This document shows, piece after piece, positions 12,962 through 23,163 of a stretch of 64,000 bases of DNA; within the stretch, counting starts at the first letter, position 1, and each line of letters begins with the position of its first letter. A program made the position numbers and the translations under genes. The stretch is from Cristatella mucedo. Lineage: Eukaryota > Bryozoa > Phylactolaemata > Cristatellidae. The stretch lies in contig WPIO01000001.1 in the NCBI GenBank assembly GCA_009760855.2, positions 23,951,001-24,015,000 of the forward strand, read 5' to 3'. Below the pieces are notes generated by a model, which made no database searches, was not told the DNA's origin, and worked only from the letters and a program-made list of their open reading frames with translations.

Positions 12962-14086
12962 AAATATAAATAATAATAATAATGCACTTGATAAAGCGCC
13001 CTCAGAGAACTCAATCTCTCTCTAGGCGCTTTACATTTGCTGCCAAGGGAAATGCAATTGAATGGTAAGTAAAATCATGCTTGAAAAACAAACACAATGA
13101 ATAATATGGTTAGGGGTGGCATGCACAGGGTCAGCATGCAAGTGTGGTTAGTGGCAGCATGCACAGTGTCAGCACGCATAAGCACATCAAGGACGAATTA
13201 CAGGGACCCACTAAATGCTGTCCTAAATAGGTGTGTTTAAGTTACTTTTAAATGTTGTCAGGTCAGAGGATGTTCTGACACAGGTCGGGAGGGAGTTCCA
13301 GGTTATGGGAGCATATGAACTAAATGCACGGTCTCCAAAGGATTTAAGGTTTGTATGAGGTATTTGTAGTGTTGGATTCCGAAAAGTGGGTGGTACGATG
13401 CTTGGCTTGATGGGGTAGTATATCTGACAGATAGGCTGGAGCCATAGAATGAAGGGACCTAAAAGTGAGCGACAAAACCTTGAAGTCAATCCGTTGCTTG
13501 ACTGGTAGCCAGTGCAGGTCGGCGAGAAGTGGAGTAATGTGGCAATTGCGACGCTCACCACAGACAAGCCAAGCTGCAGAGTTTTGCACCAGCTGCAATC
13601 GCCTGATCGCACATGCTGGTAGGCCAGCGAGCAGTGAGTTGCAGAAGTTGAGACGGGATGTCACGAATGCACGGACTAACTTGGACGTGGTATCCTTATC
13701 TAAACAAGCCCTAATTTTAGCAATGTTATGAAGCTGAAAATAGGCAGATTTGACTGTGGAGCTGATATGGTTGTCTAACGAGAGGTCGCTTTGGAATATG
13801 ACACCTAGATTTCGAGCTGATTCATCTGGAGATATGCTGGCAGAGCCAATTTTGAGAGTCAGCCTTTCCAATCTCTGAATCACACTGGGTTTTCCCATAA
13901 CTAGTAAGTTAGTTTTATCATCGTTAAGTTTTAGAAAATTTGCTGTCATCCATGTGCGGATGTCATCAATGCATGCAGCAAGTGAGTTGAGAGAATTTGA
14001 GGTGCTCGAAGGCTGGGAGGGATCAAAGCAAAGGTACAACTGAGTGTCATCCGCATAGAAGTGAAAGCCTTGAAAAAGTGCATAGA
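12962..14086 (-). mobile_element. 5'-truncated CR1/L2-like LINE with reverse transcriptase end and 3' tail
   Basis: Minus-strand reading starts in the catalytic box FYADDTQLY (14060-14034). It continues through ACIDDIRTWMTANFLKLNDD, LERLTLKIGSASISPDESA, SAYFQLHNIAKIRACL, LVRAFVTSRLNFCNSLLAG and ITPLLADLHWLPVKQRIDFK. A frameshift near 13400-13500 then leads to APITWNSLP. The untranslated end has the standard tail block and finishes in an AAT/ATT repeat at 12962-12985. This is the least damaged copy of the family, but it lacks everything upstream of the catalytic box and is not autonomous. Confidence 0.92.
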
Positions 14087-14215
14087 AAATAATAAGAATA
14101 CTAATACACTTGATAAAACGCCCTCAGAGAACTCAATTCTTTTTATGCGCTTTACATTTGCTAGAAAGAGACGAGCTTCTCTGATAGCGCTATACAAATA
14201 TATTATTATTATTGT
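14087..14215. repeat. Two LINE tails head to head (inverted)
   Basis: From 14087 to about 14162 the sequence is a minus-strand tail (AATAATAAG.., CGCCCTCAGAGAACTCAATT). It passes directly into a plus-strand tail (AGAAAGAG.., GCGCTATACAAATATATTATT) ending at 14215. The two make an imperfect palindrome of about 50-70 bp arms. Confidence 0.75.
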
Positions 14216-14585
14216 AAGCATTTTTCGGACCGTATTGGTTCTAGGATAAAATAGGTGTAAGGGTACTGGAAGTCGTCACATAAGCTTCTTGACTGTGACA
14301 TCCAACGAAGTTTTTTTTTACTGGGTACTTGAAGCGGTTTGTCAGCAACGCAAATTTTGCTGACAAAGTTGTCATAGTTAAATGCTTTGCGAGGCCTGCG
14401 GCTCTTCACTCTCTTAAAGAATGCACCGTACTGGTTACGAAATATGTTTATTTGGTTGCACTGGTCGGAGGACGCGCTTGAAGGTCTTACATCGGTTGCG
14501 ACGGGTGCACGACTTCTGTAGTGACCTCTAGCAGTAGCAGACGGCCGCTGTCCTAGGCGGACGATCCTCGCTAACCAATTGACAT

Positions 14586-14655
14586 GCTTACTTTTCAGCA
14601 CATGCGAAGTGCCTAGAAAGAGATTTGTAGCTCTCTATGTGGTTCTATAAAATGT
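14586..14655 (+). repeat. Diverged LINE tail
   Basis: CAGCACATGCGAAGTGCCTAG followed by AAAGAGATTTGTAGCTCTCT and a TATAAAATG end parallels the family tail. The terminal ATT repeat is lost. Confidence 0.55.
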
Positions 14656-14659
14656 CTTA

Positions 14660-16015
14660 TCATGACTATTCTTATCAGTCGACTAGTGCATGTAACACGG
14701 TGCAAGAATGGCGAGCGCCAGCCTCCATCCGGTTGGGTTCCGGGGGGGGGGGCGACTTTCTGAATGTGCAACACTCACCGCACTGGATTGGGTTGATTTC
14801 CTGTAGATGCGATGAATGTTCGACTTGCGCCACAAATACGGAACAAGTCGGCTGACACAGCTGGCGATGGCGTTAACTCGAGGCTACAACGTTCGCATAG
14901 CTGGTTCTGCGGACATTTCAAAAGTTAGCTTCCTTCTCCCTTGGAATTGCACGGTAAGTAACCAAGACAGTTATTGGCGTTTGGATCCTTCCACGAGCGA
15001 CGCAGGTCTTTTCTGCGTGAGAATCTTTCAGAGAACATCTTGGTACACATATTTGGACAGGTTTTTATCGCAACATTTTAAATTGAACACACATGCAGCT
15101 TGGAATAGCTTTGCACTCACAAAACCAAGAAGAGCAGTCATCGGTACTCATCGAGACCGCGCTCACAGTTTGTGCACCGCGGGGTATTCTTCACATAAGC
15201 CCAGTGAACGATAGCGGCCATACCATCGGCGTCAGACCGTACAACGTTAGATGCTTAACAGCTCCAGAGTTATTTCCATTGCTCAAATTATTGACTGCTT
15301 GCAATTCTCGTGATTTCTAAAAATAGTACTCAACCAGCAGCTGGAAAGAAATAGCTTGACAGAAAACAAGCGAGCAAGGCTAGCCTCGTTCCGACTATTT
15401 GAGGTAAGGAAATCGGCATCCCAAGTTTGATATTCGTCAGACATGGACTATCTTACCGACCAAGAATGTCAGCGGTGATATTCATTGTTTTGAATAATGG
15501 AGTGCACGCTAAGATAGTTATTTTCCGCTTTCTTTCTCGTTATAATGCGTATTTTGTCAATGTTGGCTGATTTAACAGCCTCTTTGTATAGCGGCATCGA
15601 GCACCAAACGACTGGGCCAAACCAGCCATTAACATCTTGAACTATTAAATCATCTGAACATTGCCTGAACCTGGACTTTCACTTAATCGCTTGAATGGTT
15701 TAGCCAGCCCCGCCCATAACAAGAATACACATTAGCTGCAGAATTGTAGCAAGAGATTTATCTAGGATAAGGAGACTGAGGCTAGACTCAAATTTAAAAT
15801 TGAGGTAATCTTGATGTCTAGATCTCTAGTTAAAATTGATAACTCGGTTTCCTCAAAAATTCTATTAATAAATCGCTTTTATAGCTCCCGGATAGAGCCA
15901 CCATCTTTATTCAGGTGCTTTGCAATTCGATGCAAGAGAAGCAATAACTAAGGCGTTATGCCATTCGAGGTAGGATGCATAGAACAGCTTGAAAAGCACA
16001 CAATATCATTCTTAG
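14660..16015. other. Unassigned sequence with a SINE B fragment
   Basis: Open frames at 14816-15214 and 15093-15320 have no recognisable domain, overlap each other and lack convincing splice context, so no gene is called. At 15565-15605 the wording GGCTGATTTAACAGCCTC with TTTGTATAGCGGCA matches the distal end of SINE family B. A poly-G run sits at 14741-14751. Confidence 0.4.
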
Positions 16016-16019
16016 ACCA

Positions 16020-16380
16020 GCACGGAAAAGCACAGATGAAGCCAGTCAGATCCGCTGGTTAGTAGGACCTCTAGTTAATAGCATGAAAAGCACACAGGAA
16101 CCAAAAGACAAGATCACTTAGGCGACGAAAAAGTTACGCCGAGGCGTCTTTAGGTGAGACTTAAATGATGCGAAGTCAACGAATGAACAGAAGCCGGAAG
16201 CGAGTTCCATACTTTCGGTGCATACGAACTGAATGTACGAGGGATTTCAAATCGCTGCCAAGGCGAGGGTTCAAAAACCTTTCACTGCACCGACCTTGCA
16301 AAGGGTGCGACCACACCGTATGCTCAAGTCCGAGCGAAGGTATTGGAGCCTGGCCTCAGACCTTGGGTTAGGATGGACGG
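16020..16380 (-). mobile_element. LINE 3' remnant
   Basis: The plus-strand wording TTTCGGTGCATACGAACTGA and the preceding CAAGATCACTTAGG/GAGACTTAAATGATGC parallel the minus-strand LINE at 45437-47480. Coding traces are too decayed to read continuously. Confidence 0.55.
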
Positions 16381-16403
16381 GAGTATTTTGTAGATTATCC
16401 TCT

Positions 16404-16541
16404 AGCTGGTTTGGTCAAGCGGTTAAGGTGCTCATGGCCAAGGTCCGGCTGAGGTCATGAGCTCGAGCCCCGAGGCATATGTGAAACATTCGAATAGAGA
16501 TTAAGTTCTCTTGGAGCGCCATACAAATGAATTATTATTAT
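16404..16541 (+). mobile_element. tRNA-derived SINE, family A, with LINE-like tail
   Basis: A pol III A box (TGGTCAAGCGG, 16412-16422) and B box (GAGCTCGAGCC, about 16460-16470) make a tRNA-like head. The 3' half (AATAGAGATTAAGTTCTCTT, GGAGCGCCATACAAATGAAT, then TTATTATTATA) is the LINE tail of this window. Two further copies lie at 46330-46485 and 45035-45185. Not a functional tRNA: the head continues into the tail without a closed acceptor stem. Confidence 0.85.
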
Positions 16542-16743
16542 AGCTTCAGATATGCAAGTCATGTCAACGCCAGGCAGATTACAGAGACGATAAGCGTGCT
16601 TTCACAAAAAATAAAAGTTAAGCGTAGCACAAAAACAAATACCACAGCCCGCTGAAGTCACGATTGCAAGATGCCACTCCCAAATGAGTAATGATGTAGA
16701 TATTGAGCGACAATTGAACCCACTGTAATGCCGCACAGTGAAG

Positions 16744-16746
<3 letters not shown>

Positions 16747-16802
<56 letters not shown>
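16747..16802. repeat. (TG)n microsatellite
   Basis: Perfect TG run of about 56 bp. Confidence 0.96.
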
Positions 16803-16804
<2 letters not shown>

Positions 16805-19800
16805 ACCATGACGGATATAAGTTGACCTGTAGTTCCAGCACTATGTTACTGTGCGACTCTGCCCAAGTCACTTCGTTTGTTCGCAAGTGGACAGGACTGA
16901 AACGTGGTTGAAAAAAACACATATCACCCGCAGTCCTCTGTGTCAATTGAAGGGACACACTTTGAACCTTAGCCTCCGGCCTCTTCCACAAACGCAGATT
17001 CCTCTAGATAAGGCAGGTTAGCCCTTGTGGCGGGAAATATTGTGGGCAATTTTCTTTTGGAGGTCCTGAATCAGAGCGTGACATTAGTCAGAACCTGACA
17101 TACTTTGTCGGATTTTGAATTCCTAAAATGGCATTAGCATCCTATTGATGGTGGATTCAAGCTCGAGGTTTGGCTACGGGGGCCTTCAAAGAAGCGTCGT
17201 CCTTCTTTTCCATCCGAATTTGGCAGCCTATAAGACTTGCAGAATTCTTTCTTATCAATAGATTGCACTCGGGTAAGAGCGGAAATGTGGCATAGATTCC
17301 CGAGAATGGCTGATGCCCCGAACAGAGAGTGACTTTGTATTTTTTAACAGGAATTCGGCAATCGTCAGAAGCACATTTATTAATCATTTTCAAGGACCGA
17401 TGAGTCGATCGGCATGCAAATTGGTACAAGCAGCAATGTTAAGATTGGCTATCTTTTGATGTAATCATAGCTGTCATATTGACTTTCTGATGACCTATTA
17501 GAGTCAAAGTGACGATTTTCACGTCTTAATCCAAACATGACTATCAAGTACCGTCGACATATTTTTCTACTATGCACAGTTAAATATGCCATACCCTTCA
17601 ACTGATGCAGGACACCTGGCTTGATTTGGCTTAGCTCTAAAGAGAAATTAAAAAATTCCTTGACATGTCAAACTGAAAACAACAGCGACATCAAGGTCAA
17701 GGGCGTGCAAAGGCGTATCAGCTATACTTGCTAAATCCACGACTGAGATTAGCAGGCACGCATAATAAAACAGACAAAATCAAACTGTATTCAAAATTTC
17801 ACGTCTATTGCATGAAAAATGGCCAAGCTATATAGAGTGTACAAGGTACCGAAGACCGCGTCTAAAGTATTCCCACAGGAGCCAGGCGGAGCTCTTTGGT
17901 ATAGTGAGTCGATTATCGTGTGTGCTTTCGTGGTTGCTGCCAGTGGATCCCTGCACTGCCCGGAGAATGCTGTAGACTCTCAGGTGCGCCGGCGCGTCTT
18001 TGTTGTCTGCGGCCTCTGTCGCTTACCTCATGACCCTGAGCTATTTTTAGGGTAGAACTTGCATGTTTTTGTTTCGACGTGCTGGCGCGATAGTGCGTAT
18101 GCTAGTCCCGGGACCTGCGAGTAGGAAAGGAATTGGTCGTATCTCACTAACAGAAAAATTGTGAAACCCCAACCAGTCGGCTGTTACCTACATATATTCT
18201 GATAAATGAGAAATGTGTGCTAGTGTCTTATTAAATTTTCTTGGAAGGCTTGTAGTTAAGCTGACCAGCTGCGCCATTGCCGATGTTATTGGATGTCTGT
18301 AACTTATGACCGCGACTCCTTCGCCAGCTGAGAACGCAGCAGCTCTCGTTAAACGGACTGCTGAAACTGTTTCCCAGCAGGTTTGTCAGAACTATTCTCT
18401 TTTCAAACAGCTACTAGCAACAGACGTAATCGTAAGGGCCGCGCTGGAAAACTTGAGCCTACATCGAGGATAATGCCGGACGGGCCTCACGGAATCAGCA
18501 ATCGTTCGTTCGTAGCTAAGGCAGTTCCTCCTTCCTCCGATGCTGCACCGTTTAGGAAAGAGATTTCAGTGGAAAAAGCCGAGCCCTTGCCAATTTTCAC
18601 GTGGCTTTTAGGCCGGTAGGCGCACATGAAAATTCCTCAAAAATCAGCTGTAGATGCTTGGAGTAAACAGCGCTATTTGTACCCGGACTGCCCAGCCGCT
18701 CTTGGTGGGCTGTGCAAGTTAGCGTCCATTCATTCGTCTGCGTCGAGAGAACTAGCGGGTACCGCTCAGGGCGCAGGTGCTGTCACAGCAGTGCCTGCAC
18801 CGGTTTGCCCCTGGCAGCTGCAGCTCGCTAGGCCCTAAAGTGATCGGTGAACCCTGGCTTGCACCTCAGCGATACCACGGAGATCGTTACAGGCAGGCAT
18901 GCTGAGACTGAGCCTGCGATGGCTGGCTCCACGACCTGTGCAGTGATTTTCATCATCCTTCGGCCACTGGGTCGTTCCAGCAGCTCGGGACCTGCTATGT
19001 GCCAAGCAAGAATCAGTCAGCAAAACCGCTGGTCTCTCCTCACGCTCCAAGTTGTGCAGGGGCCACTCACGGCTAGCATTGAATGCAGTATCCCCCACCA
19101 GCTCACGGTGGTAGCAAAAGTTGTCACGAGCGATTTCCTAAACCTAGTGCCAACCTCGGAGGAATTAACTTCCCTTAGGTTGCTCTAATCAACCTCTTAC
19201 CGGGCGATGTGTGACCAGCGCAAGTGCAGAAGCTGCTCCCTTGCATGTTGGTGCCCGATGGAGCGCACAGCGTGTGACAACGTCATGGTGAAGTACTGGG
19301 CGGCGTGTGCAGACGAGTCTTTCTGCACACCTCACCAATGGAGTGGCATAAAGTGGCTGCTGTAGACAAGTGGCACTTACCTGCAGTGTGTAGGCTTAAT
19401 GAAGAAGTAAATAACGTAAACGGGATACGATGGAAATGGGGCTTTTGAGCCGATTGTCCTGTGTATATAAGAATAGTGACTAGGCCAAATTTGTATACAA
19501 AATGTCCTCGATAACAACTTACTATGGCACCTTTGAAGATGCGCACGATGCCAGTCTGGTTAGTGTAATGCGTGGTATAAATACGTGATACCACCATGCA
19601 TCTTGGTGTTGCTGAACGCTTTCGTAGCACTGCTGCTGTTTGAGATACGATTATGAAATGCAAGTTTTGCTGCACCCGTCATGCATGGTTACCGTCAAGT
19701 GTCAAGTCCGGTGATTTGCCATTTCAGCACTTGTTCGATTGCTTGAACGAGTGATCGTGAATTGCAGTTATAGACACTAGTTTTGTATCATGTACGCAGA

Positions 19801-20160
19801 AGGGATTTCATGATGCTAATGACCGATGCTGACCCTTTCTGTCTCTGTTACTTCTGCCTCTCAGGTGGTACGAATAAATTGACAATCGCTGTATCGAGAT
19901 CCCTATGACATGCGAGTCCTTGCAGAGTGCGTTTTTGTGTTTCCATCAGCTCAGTTGCTGTAAATTGTAGTGAGCAGCTTTGTGTCATACTACTATTCTA
20001 TTTTCTGGTGCATGCATTGACCACTCAAGTACTGGGTATCTCAGGGCTTTGTGCTCGGTCTGCTTCTTTTCAGTTTATTTTTCACTGTTAACCACTACCA
20101 AGGCATTGGTAGTAAAACTATAAGTGGTCAGAGATCAGAGGGATCCCTTGCATTATAGGT
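16803..20160. other. Gene-poor stretch, only unassigned open frames
   Basis: No family is recognised. Three open frames follow one another on the plus strand at 18383-18619, 18626-18838 and 18847-19188, covering a more GC-rich 0.8 kb. The first contains a basic start (SNRRNRKGRAGK). They could be exons of an unknown gene or decayed mobile DNA. I have no evidence to choose. Confidence 0.35.
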
Positions 20161-20179
20161 AGGCCAGCCTCGCTAATAT

Positions 20180-20410
20180 AAAGGTTCTCTCTTTAGGGAG
20201 ACTTTAGTCTCTCCCCTTCATTAAACTCTCTTGAGGAAGGACCTTTTAGAGGTAGTATTGGGACCCACCCCACTAGGGGCTTTAGCTCCCTAGAGACTCT
20301 TTAGGAAGTTGATAAACCCTCTCTAGAAGGACTCGAATCCCCTAGACCCTCTTTCCTGGGCCCCTAAACCTCCTTCTAGGAGGACTTAAGTAAAGGAAGG
20401 TAGTTACCAT
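20180..20410. other. Cluster of short perfect hairpins with CTAG-rich wording
   Basis: Three perfect inverted repeats stand close together: GAGACT-TT-AGTCTC (20198-20211), CCCC-ACTA-GGGG (20268-20279) and CCTCC-TTCTA-GGAGG (20369-20383). Between them pyrimidine blocks with CTAGA/CCTAG recur many times. Nothing coding is recognised. Confidence 0.6.
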
Positions 20411-20497
20411 CTTAGGACGTGAAGGTTGAGTCAGCTAAGCCTAAGGGCTTACCCTACTTTTTTATTGCCAATGAAAAGAAAGGTTCTGAGAGATTTC

Positions 20498-20502
<5 letters not shown>

Positions 20503-20548
<46 letters not shown>

Positions 20549-20554
20549 GAGAGA
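20503..20554. repeat. (GA)n microsatellite
   Basis: GA run with one GGGA interruption. Confidence 0.93.
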
Positions 20555-20689
20555 AGGAGGGATTGAGAGAGAGGCGATTCCTCCCTTTGGAGTCCCTCCT
20601 CTTGGGGATTCACATTCCAGAGGAGGATATGTAATCCTTTAGGGTTAGAGATATATTACCTGCTACAGGTAATTTAAACTAAGGAAGTA

Positions 20690-21690
20690 CTCTTGCCGAT
20701 GTGATCGCCAAGCACAAGTCAGCTTTCACTTCAATGCAGATGACACTCAGTTGTACCTTTGCTTTGATTCCTCCCAGCCCTCGAGCACTTTGAAATCTTT
20801 AGACACCCTTGCTGCATGTATTGATGACATCCGCACGTGGATGGCAGCAAACTTTCTTAAGTTGAATGACGACAAAACTAACTTACTAGTTATGGGCAAA
20901 CCAAGTGTGATTCAGAAATTGGAAAACGTGACCCTCAAAATCGGTTCCATCAACATATCTCCTGTTTAATCTCCATGTAATCTAGATGTCCTGTTCCAAA
21001 GTGACCTTTCATTAGACGACCACATTAGGTCCACAGTCAAGTCTGCCAACTTTCAGCTACATAACATTGCTAAAATTTGGGCTTGTTTAGATAGGGACAG
21101 CATATCTAAATTGGTCCATGCATTTATGACATCCCGTCTTGACTGGTGCTAATAGTGCTCTCTGTCATGAGCGGCACAATTACTTGATCACACCACTTCT
21201 CGCCGACCTGCACTGGCTCCTAATCAAGCAGGGCATCGATTTCAAGGTTCTGTCACTTACTTTTAGGTCCTTCCATTCTCTGGCTCCAGCCTATCTATCA
21301 GATCTACTCCCCCACCTGGCAAAGAATCGTACAAGCTGCTGTTCTGACTCGAATCGTTTAGCCATACCTCGTACGAACCTCAGAACCGTTGGAGACTGTG
21401 CCTTTAGTTCGTATGCTCCCAAAGCCTGGAACTCACTACCTATGCACATCACAATATCGCCGGACATGACGACATTTAAAAAAGCTTAAAACGTACCTTT
21501 CTATTACAGCATTTGGTGGGTCTTTGTGATGGTACTTTGTGTGCATGTACCTGCTTACACTATGCCTGCTGCTTGCAGATGTTATCACCAAACATTTGGT
21601 AATGCTTTATATGCAGCATTTGCAAAGTGCCTAGAGGGAGAGAGATTCAGTTCTCTGAAGGTGCTATACAAATGTATTAATCTAGTTATT
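20690..21690 (+). mobile_element. CR1/L2-like LINE, reverse transcriptase C-terminal part and tail
   Basis: Plus-strand reading: FNADDTQLY (20730-20756, the catalytic box with N in place of the usual Y), ACIDDIRTWMAANFLKLNDD, IQKLENVTLKIGSINIS, then stops. Further on come [20 protein letters not shown] and PAYLSDLLPH, then the end block WNSLP, and the 3' tail at about 21600-21680. Stops and small deletions (for example at 21150) make it inactive. Confidence 0.9.
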
Positions 21691-21994
21691 CATTTACTGA
21701 TAGTTTTCCTGCTGGGTTTCATTGCTGCAGATGGCTGTTCAGTAAAAGCCATTCAAGTGGCTGTTTCAAGTGGTTGTTGGAGGTTGCCTGAAGCTGATCT
21801 CGTTCGAAGCTTAGGTGAGTGTGCACCATTTTCCATTTTGAAGAGCTGACGATAGAGCTTGAACTTTCGCATTTTTTTGCTTGTTTCATGTGCACGTTTA
21901 TTCTGTTTTATGTGCGCATTTGCTTATTTTATGGTGTGTGTGCATGACTTTATGGATTCAGCCCTCGCAAGTTCTGTAACACGAGCCAGTGAGT

Positions 21995-22130
21995 AAAATA
22001 ATAATAATAATAAGAGATTTGTATAGCATTCTAAGATAACTAAATATTTTTCTAGGCACTTTACATGTGCTATCAAAGAAGCATGTCAATGGGCTAGTGC
22101 TAACATGCACAGTGTTAGCACGCATACACA
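21995..22130 (-). repeat. LINE tail and adjacent 3' UTR, minus strand
   Basis: AATAATAATAATAAG, then TTTGTATAGCATTCTAAG, CTAGGCACTTTACATGTGCT and a GCTAACATGCACAGTGTTAG block match the 3' end seen at 13000-13160 and 63750-63900. Confidence 0.7.
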
Positions 22131-22179
22131 CACAAAGGAATTGATTTGATGAACCAGTTTCAGCCTCCTCGCACCCTCA

Positions 22180-22512
22180 GGTCCTGTATGGACCATAAAT
22201 TAACTGTTCTATTCCTCCACTTAAAGATAGTTGGCAAGCTCTGCAGGTTCTAGCTTGTGGAACTCATTTCCACAATTCTTACGCAACGACATCCACTCTC
22301 CTGCTGTCGACTGTGGCACATCCTTTGCGACCGTCATGAGCTGCCACTTCCATGCTGCTCACTACCTCAACTGTCCTCTTCACACAGCTATGCTCTTCAC
22401 TTTCTCTATGTTATGTGAGATGAAGTCTGCTGACTACCGAATGCATTCCAAAAGCCGCTTAGGCTGTGATTGTGCTTTAGAAAACTTCTTGCACTGCACC
22501 CACTTAAGTCTG
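22180..22512 (+). mobile_element. LINE subfamily 2, end of reverse transcriptase and 3' region
   Basis: Similar throughout to 54890-55250: TGTGGAACTC followed by a CACAATTCT..CGCAACGACA block, GAGCTGC.ACTTC.ATGCT, ACTACCTCAACTG and GCTTAGGCTGTGA. The WNS motif corresponds to the WNSLP block near the end of the LINE protein, but the downstream 3' region differs from the main family. Confidence 0.65.
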
Positions 22513-22555
22513 TGCATTACATTACAAAGAACAATTAGCCAATCTTTATGTCAAC

Positions 22556-23043
22556 GATTACGGAAAATAAAGCTCCATGACGTTTGATGACGTATACAGC
22601 AAAATGTATCCAGCCGAAATCAGAAATTTTTTTTGCTTAGTTTGAAAAAGCAGAGCTAAACTTGCATTTCAAATTTTACTTCGATACGAGAAATATTAGC
22701 CGAGTTATAGAATTTACAAGGTACCAACTTACCCTGGAAATGGAGCTGTATAAAAGTCACAAGAATGCACCCCAACAAGCTTTAAGCATGTATCTCGATC
22801 TACCAAGGTTTGACATGTTGGGATACAAGTGGCATATGATGCAGAGATTGGGAATTTTTTAATCTATATTTTTTGCATTCGGTTTACATCCGGGTTAGAC
22901 GTGGTTTGCATAATAATTTTTTATTTTATGCAGAAGTCGTCAGAACTTCCGATCCCAGTTCTAACACATTTGTCTTTCGAAAGATACCCTAAGCACATAT
23001 TCGATTGTCGGACAAATTTTATCTATTTTCTTGAAGTTCCCCA
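22556..23043 (+). mobile_element. TTAA-flanked element, single-arm copy
   Basis: It is closely similar to the right half of the foldback element at 26212-26950 (for example TTTACATCCGGGTTAGACGT, GTCTTTCGAAAG, TTCCGATCCCAGTTC). It ends in CTTGAAGTTCCCCA followed by TTAA (23044-23047). Its first 45 bases correspond, in inverted orientation, to the inner part of the left half of that element. The left terminal repeat is missing. It lies about 115 bases upstream of the HMG20 start exon. Confidence 0.75.
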
Positions 23044-23163
23044 TTAAATGTCAAGTCAGGGTATGTCGGGTTGCCATTCAGGAGTGAGTTGCTGGCTTTG
23101 GGAGCATACAAACTAAAGATACAGATGGGCAATTATTGAGGTTGATTTTTCTTGGTAGGTCAC

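Noticed and set aside
13223-14039. An intact reverse transcriptase gene
   Set aside because: It starts inside the catalytic domain, has a frameshift near its C-terminus and lacks endonuclease and fingers regions. It is a 5'-truncated LINE.
14816-15320. Two overlapping plus-strand open frames
   Set aside because: No recognisable family, and they overlap in different frames without splice sites that would join them.
16404-16480. A functional tRNA gene
   Set aside because: A and B boxes are present, but the sequence runs into a LINE-like tail and recurs elsewhere with the same tail, so it is a SINE. The same goes for 32241-32400, 46330-46485 and the weaker heads at 39080 and 53815.
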